Notes under the pieces: generated by a model
Database searches by the model: none
Told to the model about the DNA's origin: nothing
The model's input: the letters and a program-made list of their open reading frames with translations, nothing else
Made by a program: the position numbers and the translations under genes
Source of the DNA: Firmicutes bacterium AM55-24TS
GTDB taxonomy: Bacteria > Bacillota > Clostridia > UBA1381
Assembly: GCA_003460745.1 (NCBI GenBank)
Contig: QTVU01000001.1
Coordinates: 97,131-161,130, forward strand
Direction of reading: 5' to 3'
DNA: 64,000 nucleotides
Shown: one piece after another, positions 41,901 to 42,600 of the stretch
How positions within the stretch are numbered: position 1 is the stretch's first letter
Layout of the letters: the number at the start of each line of letters is the position of its first letter

Positions 41901-42258
41901 ATTGACCCGGTCTTTCATCAGCTGTTACTGCCGCATTAATTATATCTTCAAGATATGTACCCTCTTCACCTGAGTCACCTGCAAGTACATTGCCTACTAC
42001 ACCGAACTTAGAATTCGGTCCTTGTCCTGTTGCATATATACCCGCTTGACCTGATGTATAAAGTCTTCCGTCTGTCATTAAAACAACCGAACTCAATGAC
42101 GCATCTGCAAATACAGGAGATGCTGTAATTGTCGTTGACGGATAATTTATAAGTTTAATCAAGTAATCAGCGCCTATTCCGCTTGCTGATTCGACATGAA
42201 CTTTTACAAGTTGTTCAAACTTATCATTACCTGATGTTGCGACATTATATGTATTCAA
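5902..42258 (-). CDS. Giant secreted RCC1/BIG2/cadherin-like/dockerin protein, C-terminal 12,118 residues
   Basis: This is the largest continuous frame of a gene that starts at 49,338; the first Met is only an internal codon (LNTYNVA). Seen in order: the last two blades of propeller 3 (residues ~45-160); eight complete BIG2-RCC1 units to about residue 3,970; a final BIG2-like domain to about 4,075; then cadherin-like beta-sandwich domains of about 85-110 residues to about 11,665, estimated at around 70 by length. Typical signatures are FDKDVHNYEIDV and YTVTINRK. A GLUG block lies at about 6,990-7,550. A carboxypeptidase-regulatory-like domain (ITGRV...GNFEISLPDADTYHIVI) lies at ~11,671-11,753. 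Two dockerin-like EF hands are separated by a repetitive linker. No LPXTG or S-layer homology domain is visible, so attachment would be through the dockerin-like end. No catalytic domain was recognised; an adhesin or scaffold role is inferred. Confidence 0.95.
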   Translation of the reverse strand: MNTYNVATSGNDKFEQLVKVHVESASGIGADYLIKLINYPSTTITASPVFADASLSSVVLMTDGRLYTSGQAGIYATGQGPNSKFGVVGNVLAGDSGEEGTYLEDIINAAVTADERPGQSMYAIKSNGSIWAWGNNSYYKLGNGSNKDESTPVRVGASYLTMSQYLYSLKVNGGSVTIPAPSVDSFNVFNSNNGGKTDAKLLWQTYDGNNNIITVNPDTGEITPVGVGTTYVIVSIANDPLTTGLVKVEVRPSDLTVGKTSVAYPQVAAGTDFTVALKADGTVWTWGQNTYGQLGNGVSNGTVVYPEKIDSLSDIIKIAAAGQTAVALKTDGTVWTWGRNDNGQLGNGTTVSSNVPVQVLKGEQNQGNADKTYLENIVAIAAGGLNDEKIFVVALDSNGNVYGFGSNEYRQLKIANDASYNTPVVSPAVNAVDVAAGRGATVYTLTSNGLVYALGKNYAYEYGTGGTSGSVYTLVPLDNRVMAIGAGNQNGIAVTYSLDASSKPSTKTYAWGNNAYYAISPNNTSTLRTPTEMLGRDNTAIIGGGDSIYTIDKDSQLKISGLGDHGQLANGSEDNSTSMVPYSEFAKNDGTTATDAIGASSSRNGAHSLYIDSNGSVWSVGDNTSLQLALQNAGDKINVAQMIGAEPTILVKEREILAKIDKQQNIGNIIDIKGSFNLFSSADAAATYSQEFDVWDSNVATVDSNGIVTGKTVGQTYVQIKIKDSADNVINTLYVLVSVVPDKDEYVTYPIVEAGQTFTVALKANGTVWSWGNNASGQLGLGYTGGMETEPRKVMSNIKKIAVGDNFVMALDFDGHLWTWGVNNYGQLGQGLVTSVQLNTPQMIQSFVNNGLLVTDISVGGSGVDEFALAITDTMDVYGWGKNYNGQIKSGSAGYILSPIYTGVSRAIAIAGGRNATSYSLAESGRVYAWGYNGSIEHGTSKLSTSVVAKSQVSIDDKVVAIAAGYGSGFAITENKETYVWGKGVDSQLGVVNSDGLPRKNNNIDNVIRISGARATFAIKENGKELLATGKNDYGMLGVGSTNLSESKFTNVKDENGTNNLDRVIWADASNNGNHSAVIKTDGDVYAWGLGTQGQIGNGGFDNSNYPTAVGTKKIKLTGITNNEITTYEGAPSRSFVPSIVSGFNVFEDHITDIGTFRIASTDTNVVTVGLNNQLSFVGVGKANIVVADKDTSLYALIEVNVLPADYQSAVDNGTAVFPKIDAGDYFSIALKADGTVWTWGENTYGELGINDKTVTQSGAPVQVVLDNGSPLEDVIDISANIYAAYALTRDGSVYAWGRNYYAALGQGTGSDYYQYYPIKVKSTDGNGFFGAGLSNKAVKIRAGVHSAIVIMDDGTAYAWGYNNYGNLGTNGANTTLPNKIIGVNNAFDAEVGTYSTAILNRDSTVFTVGYNGYGERGVGNTSNSSLVQKMQKSADGGEFKGVVSLGRGDHHGAYVTFELKDNVTDSADAFDNYVYSTGINTEGITGTNTTNWTNVYPVRVTTDGTNPLTDISQITAGYRFHVALTNTADANVYAWGYNHVGQLGHGVTGGISTLPTFVDKNNSGTEKLSNIMMVESGDNASHVLAVSKTGGVYVWGLNNQGQLGDQTTDNSPYPVVVGSSPVSLDSKVLRLHPTDEADVTATSSATVFSLFNTSTTTTSEVTWRILNPNIAEIVSSTPSAATGGLTSTTVKVRGLKTGSTVLIATDSLTGKTVATHITVSEGFTNPKIAIGDGYVIALKADGTIWGWGSNTNGRVGIDTATPVIATPTRIDQYINPNNDQRFDLDAETIVDIAAGPDHVLAVDKNGQVYAWGMNNYGQLGISAYKYGSASLPVLVKALSNVFAVKVAAGADYSVVLTDNGYVYSFGNNTRGQLGTADVNGSQHPTPVLMRGVGGNGTLGGVVDIAAGAAHTMLLLGNKTMWIVGDNTEKQLGVDTTKDGNTYTATIVEVDLPVDANSSTGDKVEAAALSAGPYNSAFMTADGRAFVWGNNQYYQVLNDAAGEKVSLVSQINIPNETSGIVDLQFGGSRSAQTHIAALTDSGKVYTWGAGSRGQIGDNSQTEKVSKPTYIPVNNTNVWGVAVGGTNTSAILTDGYVYTWGASDLGQIGNGTAGQSSDTETNELVPAKTGEDYISLDEYFVTLHEGETSVINPVYNKFFNVIQNTDSSVNFSASSINGNIASVSGLTINPVSTGKTQIIVSGGGRQTTVEVTVLMNGYKTLPQVAAGEGFTVALDKDGKVYTWGKNDLGQLGDQGKENRIVPTEITFDFGNPSNYITRIETGNGHTIAVDNTGKVWTWGRNDLGQLGNGTRNNSNKPVQVNLPDSTKAVEIGVGETTSYALDKDGHIYAWGNINNNTGYGSKPIQLDLFERMIQISGKYGLKADGTIWQIPNKNASSVIIQKDTKDVRFIKIASNDHIGDGSATNIDTTHTLLIARDGGLYTFGDNKNGELGVGELSDISSVGTNDIQFISTLGKVIDIAAGYRYSVAITENGDVYAWGINEEKYQSGQKIKKDYKSPSKVEYIDSAKNIIFVAAGINHTVTIDSDGYVWSFGANEYSQLGNQDNANAYIPVIAGKMQLSVKPQVIRLDKGSSVNVSVGDTNNNALTVTIAEYLNLLGKTTSTDNSYTVESLDTSVVRVESDGLTITGVKDGKAILKVVKTSSNTIGYVTVYVGQNGGIYPMVDGGKGHSIALKYDGTVWTWGLNDSNQLGYETENGMSLEPKKVTLGANNEQAVLIAAGDKYNLAIGMSSKVYSWGNNNNGQLGNGNDDRSATGIDTVKYKDGTDVEGAVGISTHGNTAYILLANGTVAVFGEEYDNQNYASIVSGLNNILQVSGNYALSISGEVWKMSKDNIPTKVMGYKDDNGNELSILKIAHGTNHLLALDTNGNVWALGANEHGQLGTNSRTASTVPVKVYKGEQNSGDSYLAGIVDISASKFVSAAIDVNGDIYRWGANEYGQLGIGNTTEKYVPAKVIKSSDDLKFDLVAGGSNHQMAVDENGNVWIVGSNEYGQLGDGTQIDKNVPLMVGGNEVVIYENGTALYGTIYMNVDDVKDLDAGFNVFNLYQSGILSMNEFEFVSSDLGVLEINKSTGVATANKAGTAYISAAENKYSQKSAYIKVIVSNNNVGFEPKAITKGNHSLALRADGTLWAWGINKNGQLGTGNTISVDEPTDVTPSGVKFIDIAVGEEFALAVASDGTVYSTGLNDCSQLGVASTAISARTSFAKIDGLSNIINVAAGDAFGMALDKYGNVWTWGSNNKGQLGIGNIGTAYATPQSVSTVDSVTAISAGSENALLLRSNGTIWAMGANDSGQGGVGNNTGELWLPTEVRDTEAIVAIAAGYDHSIALAFTSSVYATGSDRHGQLGNTPSATKNTYTKILTDAVTIAAGNKYSTVIGKDGNMYVFGQNNKGQLGIGDTVERNIPIANAVIDTIKSSYNDFAIAGVSLGDEYSVFYTRNGDVYGYGDYSLGTPVARNETKSYVPVLIGERTELISKYEMTIHVGETATLDTYSGKKFNLITDYANPGSISFESKNTAIADVTAVGDDGEITGNKIGITHIVVKKGNLTSVCIVHVIDKDAQTAPMISAGNSHVIALKSDGTVWTWGNNEYGQLGDGSVSCAYEPINVTALNGKDIVSVHAGEYHSIALTRDGEVYTWGHNDYGQLGLGNASIVVSTPQKVESLPEIVSISAGKQHTMVLGADGYVYSFGDNSLGQLGAPSKDTSKRSSTPVVAQGLNKVISISIGAGGSATKAVRYDGTLWGWGENSNHQIDNTNNRYYAYPVQIDLGDEFNGHILRTYDGLYHVVAMLDNGRIISWGANSEGQLGQGIDESGSLLYYAPDYVDVFDGTNNYAVDISVGALHNIAITADGRVMSWGSADLGRLGIGNVTTSDDKVSPVEVTVDDGSLSAISVATGGATSYVVLEDGFVWSFGENTHGQLGDAYAGEDPAHYKPGTTNASDSNEFSPVLVTGRTMKLIPSSLKLYIGSAPYQMKVSFNRFNLIKDNATTGDTYKWEITNEMDKDGVTALIPGSLVSVDSDGKVSGKTKEGVATLVVTDVKTGTKQTAYVEVADASDNHVEAIVFDYSKLDDTATQAAVEKGYLDSDEYTEIISVVGDKSYKLVDPLKSVYTGLVQTTIPNATTVTVHVKSIVDADVIYMVDKNGQNPVMGTLLTDANIGSKDPKFIGYYEFTDVPISELEDNYYFEFKNSNTSFDGIYKAHTTRYSNDGDLRIVKVGENDPATDVADWVYYDQPENHIKLKDAAVSDYVRNGVLIGNTGNYYAIIKETGDAKDRDIYIYSQVSPSAKISIANVTVNSDHDKDNGHDGYYDVQKITMSANETYKVIPIKVTAQDGTVSNHSLTIYRQSEATTIKEIKVEIVDASGNVLNTYTAYQKNPSDTQNYEVVIPIKDVANINIITTPMIGDVAKVTYTPDGLLNAVKEATTPGEFTYDGFILDNTKTSDKTYIKLTADSLDGAPYILTIFKLDEESDPFVSVDNSGYINSTLVKEDGNEKLMYVWAVDDDAKTASVTLTTAVTNGQVQIENGNVYSYTTTEDVTLNFNDKGYMDIALKVTTTLGAVNEYTLRIYKKTADSRLGSLTVDKLEYKPTGIIIGENYNVTYDKTTGKYVAKIKYDTNYVQVNAVAASTSSKVAIRPDEATAKSDSMSGMPFDMRNVSITADTTTLYIAVTPADTSYSQGVYQLDIIRMSANTAIKVTYGGEELSQNADGEYEYTLPASTDGTDNTTQKLVAEGVIVDGDNVTTDESIKLTISTSSTFYVNGDATYTDEMDVKATQPKANAVYIHVKSEDGTEKTFKVNILKLPETNGITAVDLTENKVAATYKTSINTYEGQAPYSEDGIVIYVTTADARSQVAVGTPNNFVTPTPINAADPTQGGIAKVLLSKELLEEEASGSTTTKLYVKRADGIVIDNSSMNIPTLIIKYASNNVGLYKVDSTPTTDPASPDYTGKVKQITDENGNIEYYLGINASDIITTGTALSINITAEANNTSSKVVIYDPATEQPSTMTTGATYKAIREVTLDPSLNDGPTELSIRVIAEDGVTSKDYKLVLRKKSDNTEIEFVKAIYIANEDPDLSKNTAGEFYTYVDSGRTILPIRVKAKDSQSTVAIETTYKPSAYVGSAAITYSNSNDASVNVDLTGITDDELRAGVTIPVYIKSEDGSQVMTYFVKVSSVEGNPELKSVDVVVDGVVRPAKYDADDNSKFVIKIPDTTSRVDIIATPQTSLVQYVHINGSYDSKDEATGAVTLSNVVVNSKETTATIEVKAKDGTTKRYTLVITKVAVNTDLMNVTVNGTTVSNANGTYTYLKTGISSDKTADVSITTQDANSTVKVEAITRDLTKSPYGLSYNEVGSESQNVWANDAVTLHSQPVNRYRITVTGQDGFTTKEYTLIIRDTDTNADVEYIKVGTYYAVKESSDVNGETWTVEIPDTTKFTNVTVQASDELAELTDIEKLRQNAYDNNPSNVGYVTQIVSGLDLQTGDEIRYVKVVSQDGSLQKMYKLVIKGTDEAPSVESVTVNGLDATAPTDSEPRYTYLEVLPNASEVLIGVTAASKNHFVSINNGDITAGGYAELKVSMPISVTEMEVPFRLYRTADGDPAYENVVYLKRLSDDYALTVKVDNNTVKKTNLDGSYVYYVDGTATSADVWALASNANYRVEITGKDGVSGNNNTNPTLGATVTTDLEDTINSNFTEVTITVKSDDITNTATAEYKLYIYKKSNNANIKSVTANPNDSENKDTDTTADDSVNLGGNIYNAYHVYVPKSTTSGYTVFDLAIELEDVNAAVTSIDNAPFANTNGGTAKATFTKLTADYDFDGDGTNDSFAIPVTVTSQSGGTKDYYIIATPTDMDMELTVEYDDEKIAKEEDKNEYIVYVPTTSNTATIYLTSINGNIAEVRNTTNVNNIITVDSPDRTLYRLQVSNLSALTESNPYTYEVDVAKSGSSYKKTFKLIIMPQSTDTDITVTVNGVEANWVASNGGYYDGSIETTDEIANVIVKAKNQFTKLAITEDGEPAPTLVDKGITSKAYTIALTEATDTAKIYTIYVQSQNTSQPIKTYKLHVTRRSGENDIISIKRGNVDATEEPVENSDDVKYIFFVDSMTEVPQITIETSPKSILRVGYYDSQNKWHNNGDSSASTAGDTAGWTTDNNWQDTLPANANGGKYVIEVKAENGSKKNYVLEFREKSDDTSIKSITTEKGLDGEYNVDMSMTVLYEANVPDHDILLDILLTDKYATIESIHEVALPDDSENIIDSTGDIITRKKTDEGAFRYKVVGGVPIGGKRYLRITVKPQNDKAELVKNYYLLLKGASDDLSLDNVKVNDTVNTTPISNGLKYTFSVPTTVTEADVTITANQYAKLVNVAGNALSIPYINVWSDTSYTLSSEEETTITVEVRSQLYVDDVRTPNAKKTYTVSIYKNSNNTEIGEVIVNGIAAITRKNNPTIYEIAIPSDLNGGDSRAENPATITIHTSSGIAEISMKNSETGDYDVAHGELIAKRMLDEPDVSKVNKFEFTIRSSSGSVKQTYTLYVYTDYEDTDVKSVSLNKTELTAGASTDVDISLFSVPDDRIYTAVVNRRNPVDLSIVPTGNMAKVELTGFGIDGILVSDNSHGYVFENLALNSENDTVFNFRIMSYDGKVVSDPYQVIIKYVEDSDVALKSVVFDGVTAEKADFKSNTYLVRADSTVTNGILTITAANEDAVVKLGSDKSTNGVLNVSYNVTKNVSKVDFTVTSKDGKAEQAYTLYIIRSNTGEKEVYVNGTKLTKTSGGYTYEVPYGATAADIKVVADSEVSKVQIGDSEFKVSENTETVTLDSGKTTTVKFKIYSYPYDDNSFIAETITLVRQDQSLALSNVMVQSKSERDYTKLTPDKYGNYKTAIPSTDDSASIVIATRRSDSKLGLIRVTDTGDVVLGEDQGQLSVPDIANLGTVNKFYIVVSDGTKTSRYELVIVKYSNNTSVEKVIAERGTEDEYVAKDASCGGGSTILPEDPDGSKASPYQITTAEELQAMSDHLDAYYVLMNDIDLSGTAWTPVGTTSKPFTGNLNGNGKSISNLTITATSNDTAYGLFGANKGEVYDFKLEDVNITSVAGTSYQYIGAVAGKNEQNGVISRVAVASGNIESSYAAGGVTGDNRGTIEDAYNKATITSGEYAAGIAALNHNAVKNVYNVGSISSTSSNLTDEHVASIVVLNLDNSTINNAYTVMPGQIYSKVGSNSNVYNSASVLPEKLGDIATFNDWDFANTWVIKTAQYPTFRNQSADADISNLNIPDGSQARPFEITSAAGLKSIGNDEESLTKHYVLKNNISMKYNSDYIQMDPIGSEDTPFTGSLDGNGFTISDLKITSQKSVNGQDYSALFAVNNGTVKNLRFAVATIGENGVENASVVAGINNGTIEQVAIETGGKITAKNAAGFAIENNGTIENSYITSTALVSNNASAGIVISNNAGATIGYVFANANLSSSMFDKASIAINSDGTITHTHGVMGALFVKNDTSIVTTNDNSSIAASDLYVQSIFSDWNFNDIWYMTSGSYPMLQVTNKASSVSAQSIDLFADGETTCEHIVYIRDTKNSANIYIKAQNPYSTIAIRGGSYTGVFEGVINGLINDKTIIPFTITSTSGASQEHNLVIIKEPTLATLDSVVIDGTTVARVNNTYVAEIGKSADSVNAEITPISGTVEVLDKDRNVVSYESMNGLTWINTALPANVGTTTTYTLRVTNGNALSTVEYPLILKPAEYHTGLKYVQVDPLTLIGNVLVGSGYTDVTDINENVYNYVITKDLEYINIKAETVNSTSKVSIASEYNSANVQEIERYKLDTSIKDIYIPIDVTTEENVVEHYVLHLTRKSIDDSLKTVKVTYGSNVYTPTAENRVIDEETGATADVYVVKLDTPGNVPFTNKTYVDILIEANDIYTLVNAGSPTATDPTSANSDKWTATNVLLDGEELTIYEIKSKAADLETIKVSYLYIYKKSDNANLETFTATYNDGGTETTVEAGKDINGKYQLWIPSDVTTVDLEAIASTLLAEVQIDDNTSSLHNNVYKNFTITGKNTINVMIKSSLNTTAEYKININRLNLDLEAVQAGPYGGGNLSNALWDSTRNAYVVRLDPQTDDLPSAIASVLAKDANNYIRIGHLTRPEKPTQGSMTDEQYAAALAQYEKEVAAYETAAANDYSATDASVVWDGGWRQTSNQSYKIPLIKKDGGFTVVKIQVGVANNYKAQADATIDEKIGTVKTYTFLIGQKYKNTDADIDIYIDGNLLKNPEKVGDEIIYRYGIVKDATVKVGLRIDEHAPTPYDPTVSVNSVSENGIVNRSDYNYPTDGVLTIPVNTARSVSEDTPDTNITIVSIPEAGTGYTHQYKVVIYRLSENTNVLHNSSNNSETVVNETTRYDGETSPNVVDYYKVSESTLTVDENGNKYLRVYIKTEYSKAKITLNGKIYTGITDDDTVISGSNVVNGGDIHGILIPVKDGESVKVIPYVVTSEDGRHTSNNALNVTIQSINTNADYVTVNGVEAYGPFTEGDSDLPYYNSYIPYSVYEKAVNNAEKTSVVVQAAVQSKDTTAELLWEDGDFDYHGNDAKYNIPFRVSHSYLFDDADPDIPHVVKFRIISEAGTMQEYDLRVYLADNSNRDVEYDAESDNYSVWVGPAGTINSIPPAKYDKNTGRYTVEIETGITSVDMKVIADYEYAGVDIYDPYTSSYTNNYELHQKQVQLSNLEPNQNYTLYFRIRSQDEMLSGVGDGKEYIVDLIRKSNNRKIDHVYAYPEDKTGKLFQSVVENITVNNPIIIKNITYGTSIVPIEIGADYSTARVGMTIDGVDTVSTNQTLKINIPFDSNDDDVDETTGERSRTFQVTVWSYEGDIAPAYYTLKIIRKMNNLKLKEITLDGRYAEQDRNDPYTFRIDVGADETLVNEIKATALNAGEYVEFENNGFALSSNSYLNYDVSTIPTSSSVTIDIKVGSPDLLSDGTTPDEIAITKLIITKLSPEEMRSDLKLDMFVSDIKLVDSSYVKAAKQSEDKTLVNGKYVYTYNYISYINPTANMAYVKSQTKSASSKIEFFTDFGKPAIASGMLAVDTEASMSGIDDIILKARVTAGDGRTQDYTLMIQKASSELGIDKVYVDATGGLSTETQQTTRVTGKVTGYEAGVEPNTTAISYKVEMPMNTYIAQPFVFAIDPYAVIQFYEYRDGTYVLSNNKQIQGTNVNFAGATTDAASIEDRNLYKFRFKVTSRTNNASQEYVINLINSPEGTQLKNVNIGLRKEGYKDYPIDESEVILKNASITGLTTYLASVPQGRDTAVVKLISENKFAKIYVNGVHQNSAVNTYIDDVKLNGRVTQVPVTVESPSGATQNYTIYIVQYIYNFDLNTVVNDELTERIGDPVTNEDGVIISNYERPTKLPFYLSDADMQINMADPQGHKYYVQIDDGEKILVDDTTNEQTIKSTIKLKEVNSIVQLRVYDEDGFLITINNILIKRDMLDAALGAIRVNDNDAVKTTLDSGKIIYEAYSYSEAENPTAKVDIYAVDKNAAITLTGLTVSQTYTLGAGKGGQLTANVDLKVGDNYFSIELKKSDGSPSIYYTLRIKHIPVDVYLDDLYITKKDNSNKIPFYNSSFIKTVTTYSIKTENDLHEYDVYANAHETHQKLLDYAKTQGWNPNDYETRIKITDAGSEQIDDLSKYIKQYVNSMKTDGTTSEYFRIPIYLRVPHYTKTYYIEIHDPSDENRLADLQVIGYDLDPDFDKDNYKINKPTTDDEKKQGVYTVNVESEKTNADIYAKAYHNHDGAKTMVTILDSNKKPMSNAFVTITQNVNLEYGDNVFYVKVTSETSKELEYELHIYRKPIDASVKYVMVNDMPAALQPDGTYVAYVESGTNPIVKAMASDSRATTTLKTNGAADVSSTGWVTITMPTISSVTTNVDINVSLTAGTDTISRDYVLKLISVTGDILSVYMDVDNGDFVTDTTRQYANPIAAVWNSENNRFEIGIPHNATYTPMMRVTTLSDGKTVKIGTLAEQNPDAGTTKQFTNKTYLMNNPQDITVTVKDVATDITKTYIVHVTRMSGDADLIELEPESGVVMKPTFDKDVHNYEIDVDTAVTKVTFDKITASNNATIKLMTSTSNGSKPVINHTSGNSFVFDNLTVGNNILKIEVTSEDRITTKTYTVTINRKIPDTDATLDDIRVVIGGKYYSLVPMFDRDITDYYFIVEGENINDINIEATPSSAASDVAYKIDGGSTTKGTSVTIKDGLTEKSTTEVAFNVSASGVVMKEYKITLYKNTNANINPKQNFLSSISLANHTLTMMNSSSDVDYNYYSNVTNTETEEAITVIPNTNVTGTDGNMTATLYDVANNTTETMLSGQPTPIKLDAGNNLFIVKVSDGNGNSRYYSITINRAIDKNTSALLSSLTASGQSMTPTFDKNVTSYKITVANDVDSIKINAKSENTMSAIWVRSEALDIDVDAVGTINTDIKLVEGSNKIVITVTAPNNTAKAGNRTWNNTKKVYVINIYRGSENDNADLIDIKYTAGGILTPIFDSDETNYHLTYTYEHENVDLIPVARTPDAIKDITVTSSGTSKVISSGDTFSLSPLAVGETVVTFIVRTVNGTEKTYTVSVYRNKFETPIPEITGLELKDQHFDDYAITPTFDKDEHSYYASVPSTFEKADIKVTAISNDPSDEDNLTIRVNGRVISSGTWNNIFEPIEYGDNIFTIELSNAQENKEYYTLVINRQQPDIDPKLIDLAVKQNFALSPAFDPDKTAYEINVDESTSYINLIPTANDAKITVNNLEVVSGMASENIELKKGKNQIKVVVTAIDNTKSPAELSITKRVYLVNVYRPDSDNDNALTELVLNKGTVVPAFTRDVKNYYVTVPYQVNKVTLETAALNPGSVIKVNGTEYTGAMDIDLTDGVYNSVAIKVYASADDSLPEVTYTLDIFRKNMAADVPDLSSLTVDGKDIIPDFSARELNYYTYVDASTTRVTINAKAASSSANVSGIGTFALNGNKTVRIITVRNGATMQKYSVTILRDTAINGISGTLNGDAITNSTLETITVPEGTTTIPLNITSADSDAIITVNGREIESGKDIDFAMSTQKERFDINVVSAISGINKSFVVYAESDADKPYEPFINHIMIDPTINQTGKDATFFTAFDEKVFVYSAVNDGATPYLFAKSDDPDVYIEVINETMRDYSLQEGIGSYLAQSIGESGQATFTFRATKFTESGYELINEYVVTVYNTDAPILTDLWTDNATMKTKFSPIVRNYDVEIGKDTEAFTVHTKNTYENAQVSMSIDGGAYVDGDVRTFDKLPLDTKNFTVTVKITVDEKDGIYVLNVTRLDKLIPEAFLENIELEDETAAGDGLYEMTPAFEEKDAEYSAKVNYTDNTITLTVTAKDPANDKLAVTTSDGKVTTVTSGTATEITLPSSFLDSEHSTETVTVTVENKDGKIGKYELKITRDDRANGDARLASLTTDKFDLSKVFNPEIFSYVVNISPYDEDITVTAEAKNPTDSIVFTHKGKNSAESIGSASEKFELDAGEAVDYVFVTVAETPYTYVIKIVRENTAYLSNIIVTDTVDGDGYEELNPKFDASVISYDVLVDPLATEIEFTIKTTEYNPILNMSIEGTQVASKSASELTHMFDLALNQKSFTIDFEIASQVSSTVTNGGKYRVTVTRDTAETVPELQTYITGRVHSVAQGDDTAEIRMYDSSNNLVAVDAAGNTVYQVGLNGNFEISLPDADTYHIVISRTGYLDYEITNIVSTETFVKAKYDFGMIRITPGNVTDYDVSDGIIDYVDINLVNVFLYNIIMNDYTGQIIKDSITTTEDGTKDETKDTDKKDDSSDNPEPPDNGATDNPSTPSTPDNGATDNPSTPSTPDSGTTDNPSTPSTPDSGTTDNPSTPSTPDSGTPDNPETPSETPDTPSTPSDGTNSGDSKDDSTTTDTPNKGETGDNTSSDTETGDKSDNTETPSDGNTSSDNTSNGDTSSDSKSDSTTDSATSDSKSDSTTDSATSDSKSDSTTDSVTSDSKSDSKSDSAKSSESLYSVSTAVAGVSAYTEIQYGDGTNIAGAYYEANGKKIISWINFEGGRVERADCDFDGDGSITTKDLLYAGMYFGKKTPVLDNQGPDKVKIKAY
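6201..6350. repeat. 39-bp tandem repeats encoding DSKSDSTTDSATS
   Basis: Units begin at 6227, 6266 and 6305 with a 39-nt period and degenerate copies on both sides. Each encodes 13 residues rich in Ser and Asp, in the linker close to the giant protein's C-terminus. Confidence 0.88.
6587..6790. repeat. 42-bp tandem repeats encoding TPDSGTTDNPSTPS linker
   Basis: Copies start at 6587, 6629, 6671, 6713 and 6755, an exact 42-nt period. Each encodes 14 residues of the type STPDSGTTDNPSTP in the giant protein. The fifth copy decays into SDNPEPP. Variants alternate Ser-Gly-Thr and Asn-Gly-Ala. Confidence 0.9.
7250..30040 (-). other. Array of cadherin-like beta-sandwich domains
   Basis: Long tandem array of domains with the pattern 'L..I.V.G....P.F......Y.V.V......V.I.A......V.V......G......L..G.N...I.V.S.DG....YT..I.R', as in the cadherin-like beta-sandwich family of bacterial surface proteins. 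The most canonical copies (FDKDVHNYEIDV type) are at the C-terminal end, about 12,100-7,300. The GLUG block at 19,560-21,300 interrupts it. I estimate about 70 domains from length and did not count each. Confidence 0.75.
19560..21300 (-). other. GLUG-motif beta-helix block inside the cadherin-like array
   Basis: Two successive segments each start with an entry motif (SPYQITTAEELQAMSD; ARPFEITSAAGLKSIG), then FTGNLNGNGKSISNL / FTGSLDGNGFTISDL, then short glycine-rich GLUG-like turns (YGLFGANKG, GAVAGKNEQNG, GGVTGDNRGT, AGIAALNHN). This is typical of GLUG repeats in surface adhesins. It is bracketed by two cysteines (codons at 21294-21292 and 19563-19561). Confidence 0.75.
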
Positions 42259-42600
42259 GCTTGCACCGGCATAGCTTGTGTCATCGCCCTCTGTAAAGAC
42301 AGTACCATCAAGGCAGTCATTTCGACATTATAGAATTGTACTGTTGCATTCTTGCTTGTCGCAAATACAACCGGAGTTGCCGAAACGGCACCAAGAGGCA
42401 ATTCAACTTCATACAACGCGTCAGCATCTGCCGGAGTTTCATCACTTAGTACACCAAGTGCCGTTGACGCTTCACCGTTCTTCATCACAAGATTTACAGA
42501 TACCTTTTTCAATGAAGTATCATCACTGTCTTCGGCTTGCATTTCAATACTGTCTGCAGACATTATTTCAATCGCCTGCTCATAATTATGTTTGCTGTAA
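42120..42600 (-). other. Beta-sandwich domain nested in RCC1 propeller 3
   Basis: Between blade 5 (MMWGYAGYGTTG) and blade 6 (RLYTSGQAGIYATG) lies about 160 residues of cadherin-like sequence (LKKVSVNLVMKNGE, YEVELPLGAVSATPVVFATS, KVHVESASG). Five blades before and two after give the expected seven. The one-base frame break falls inside it. Confidence 0.65.
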
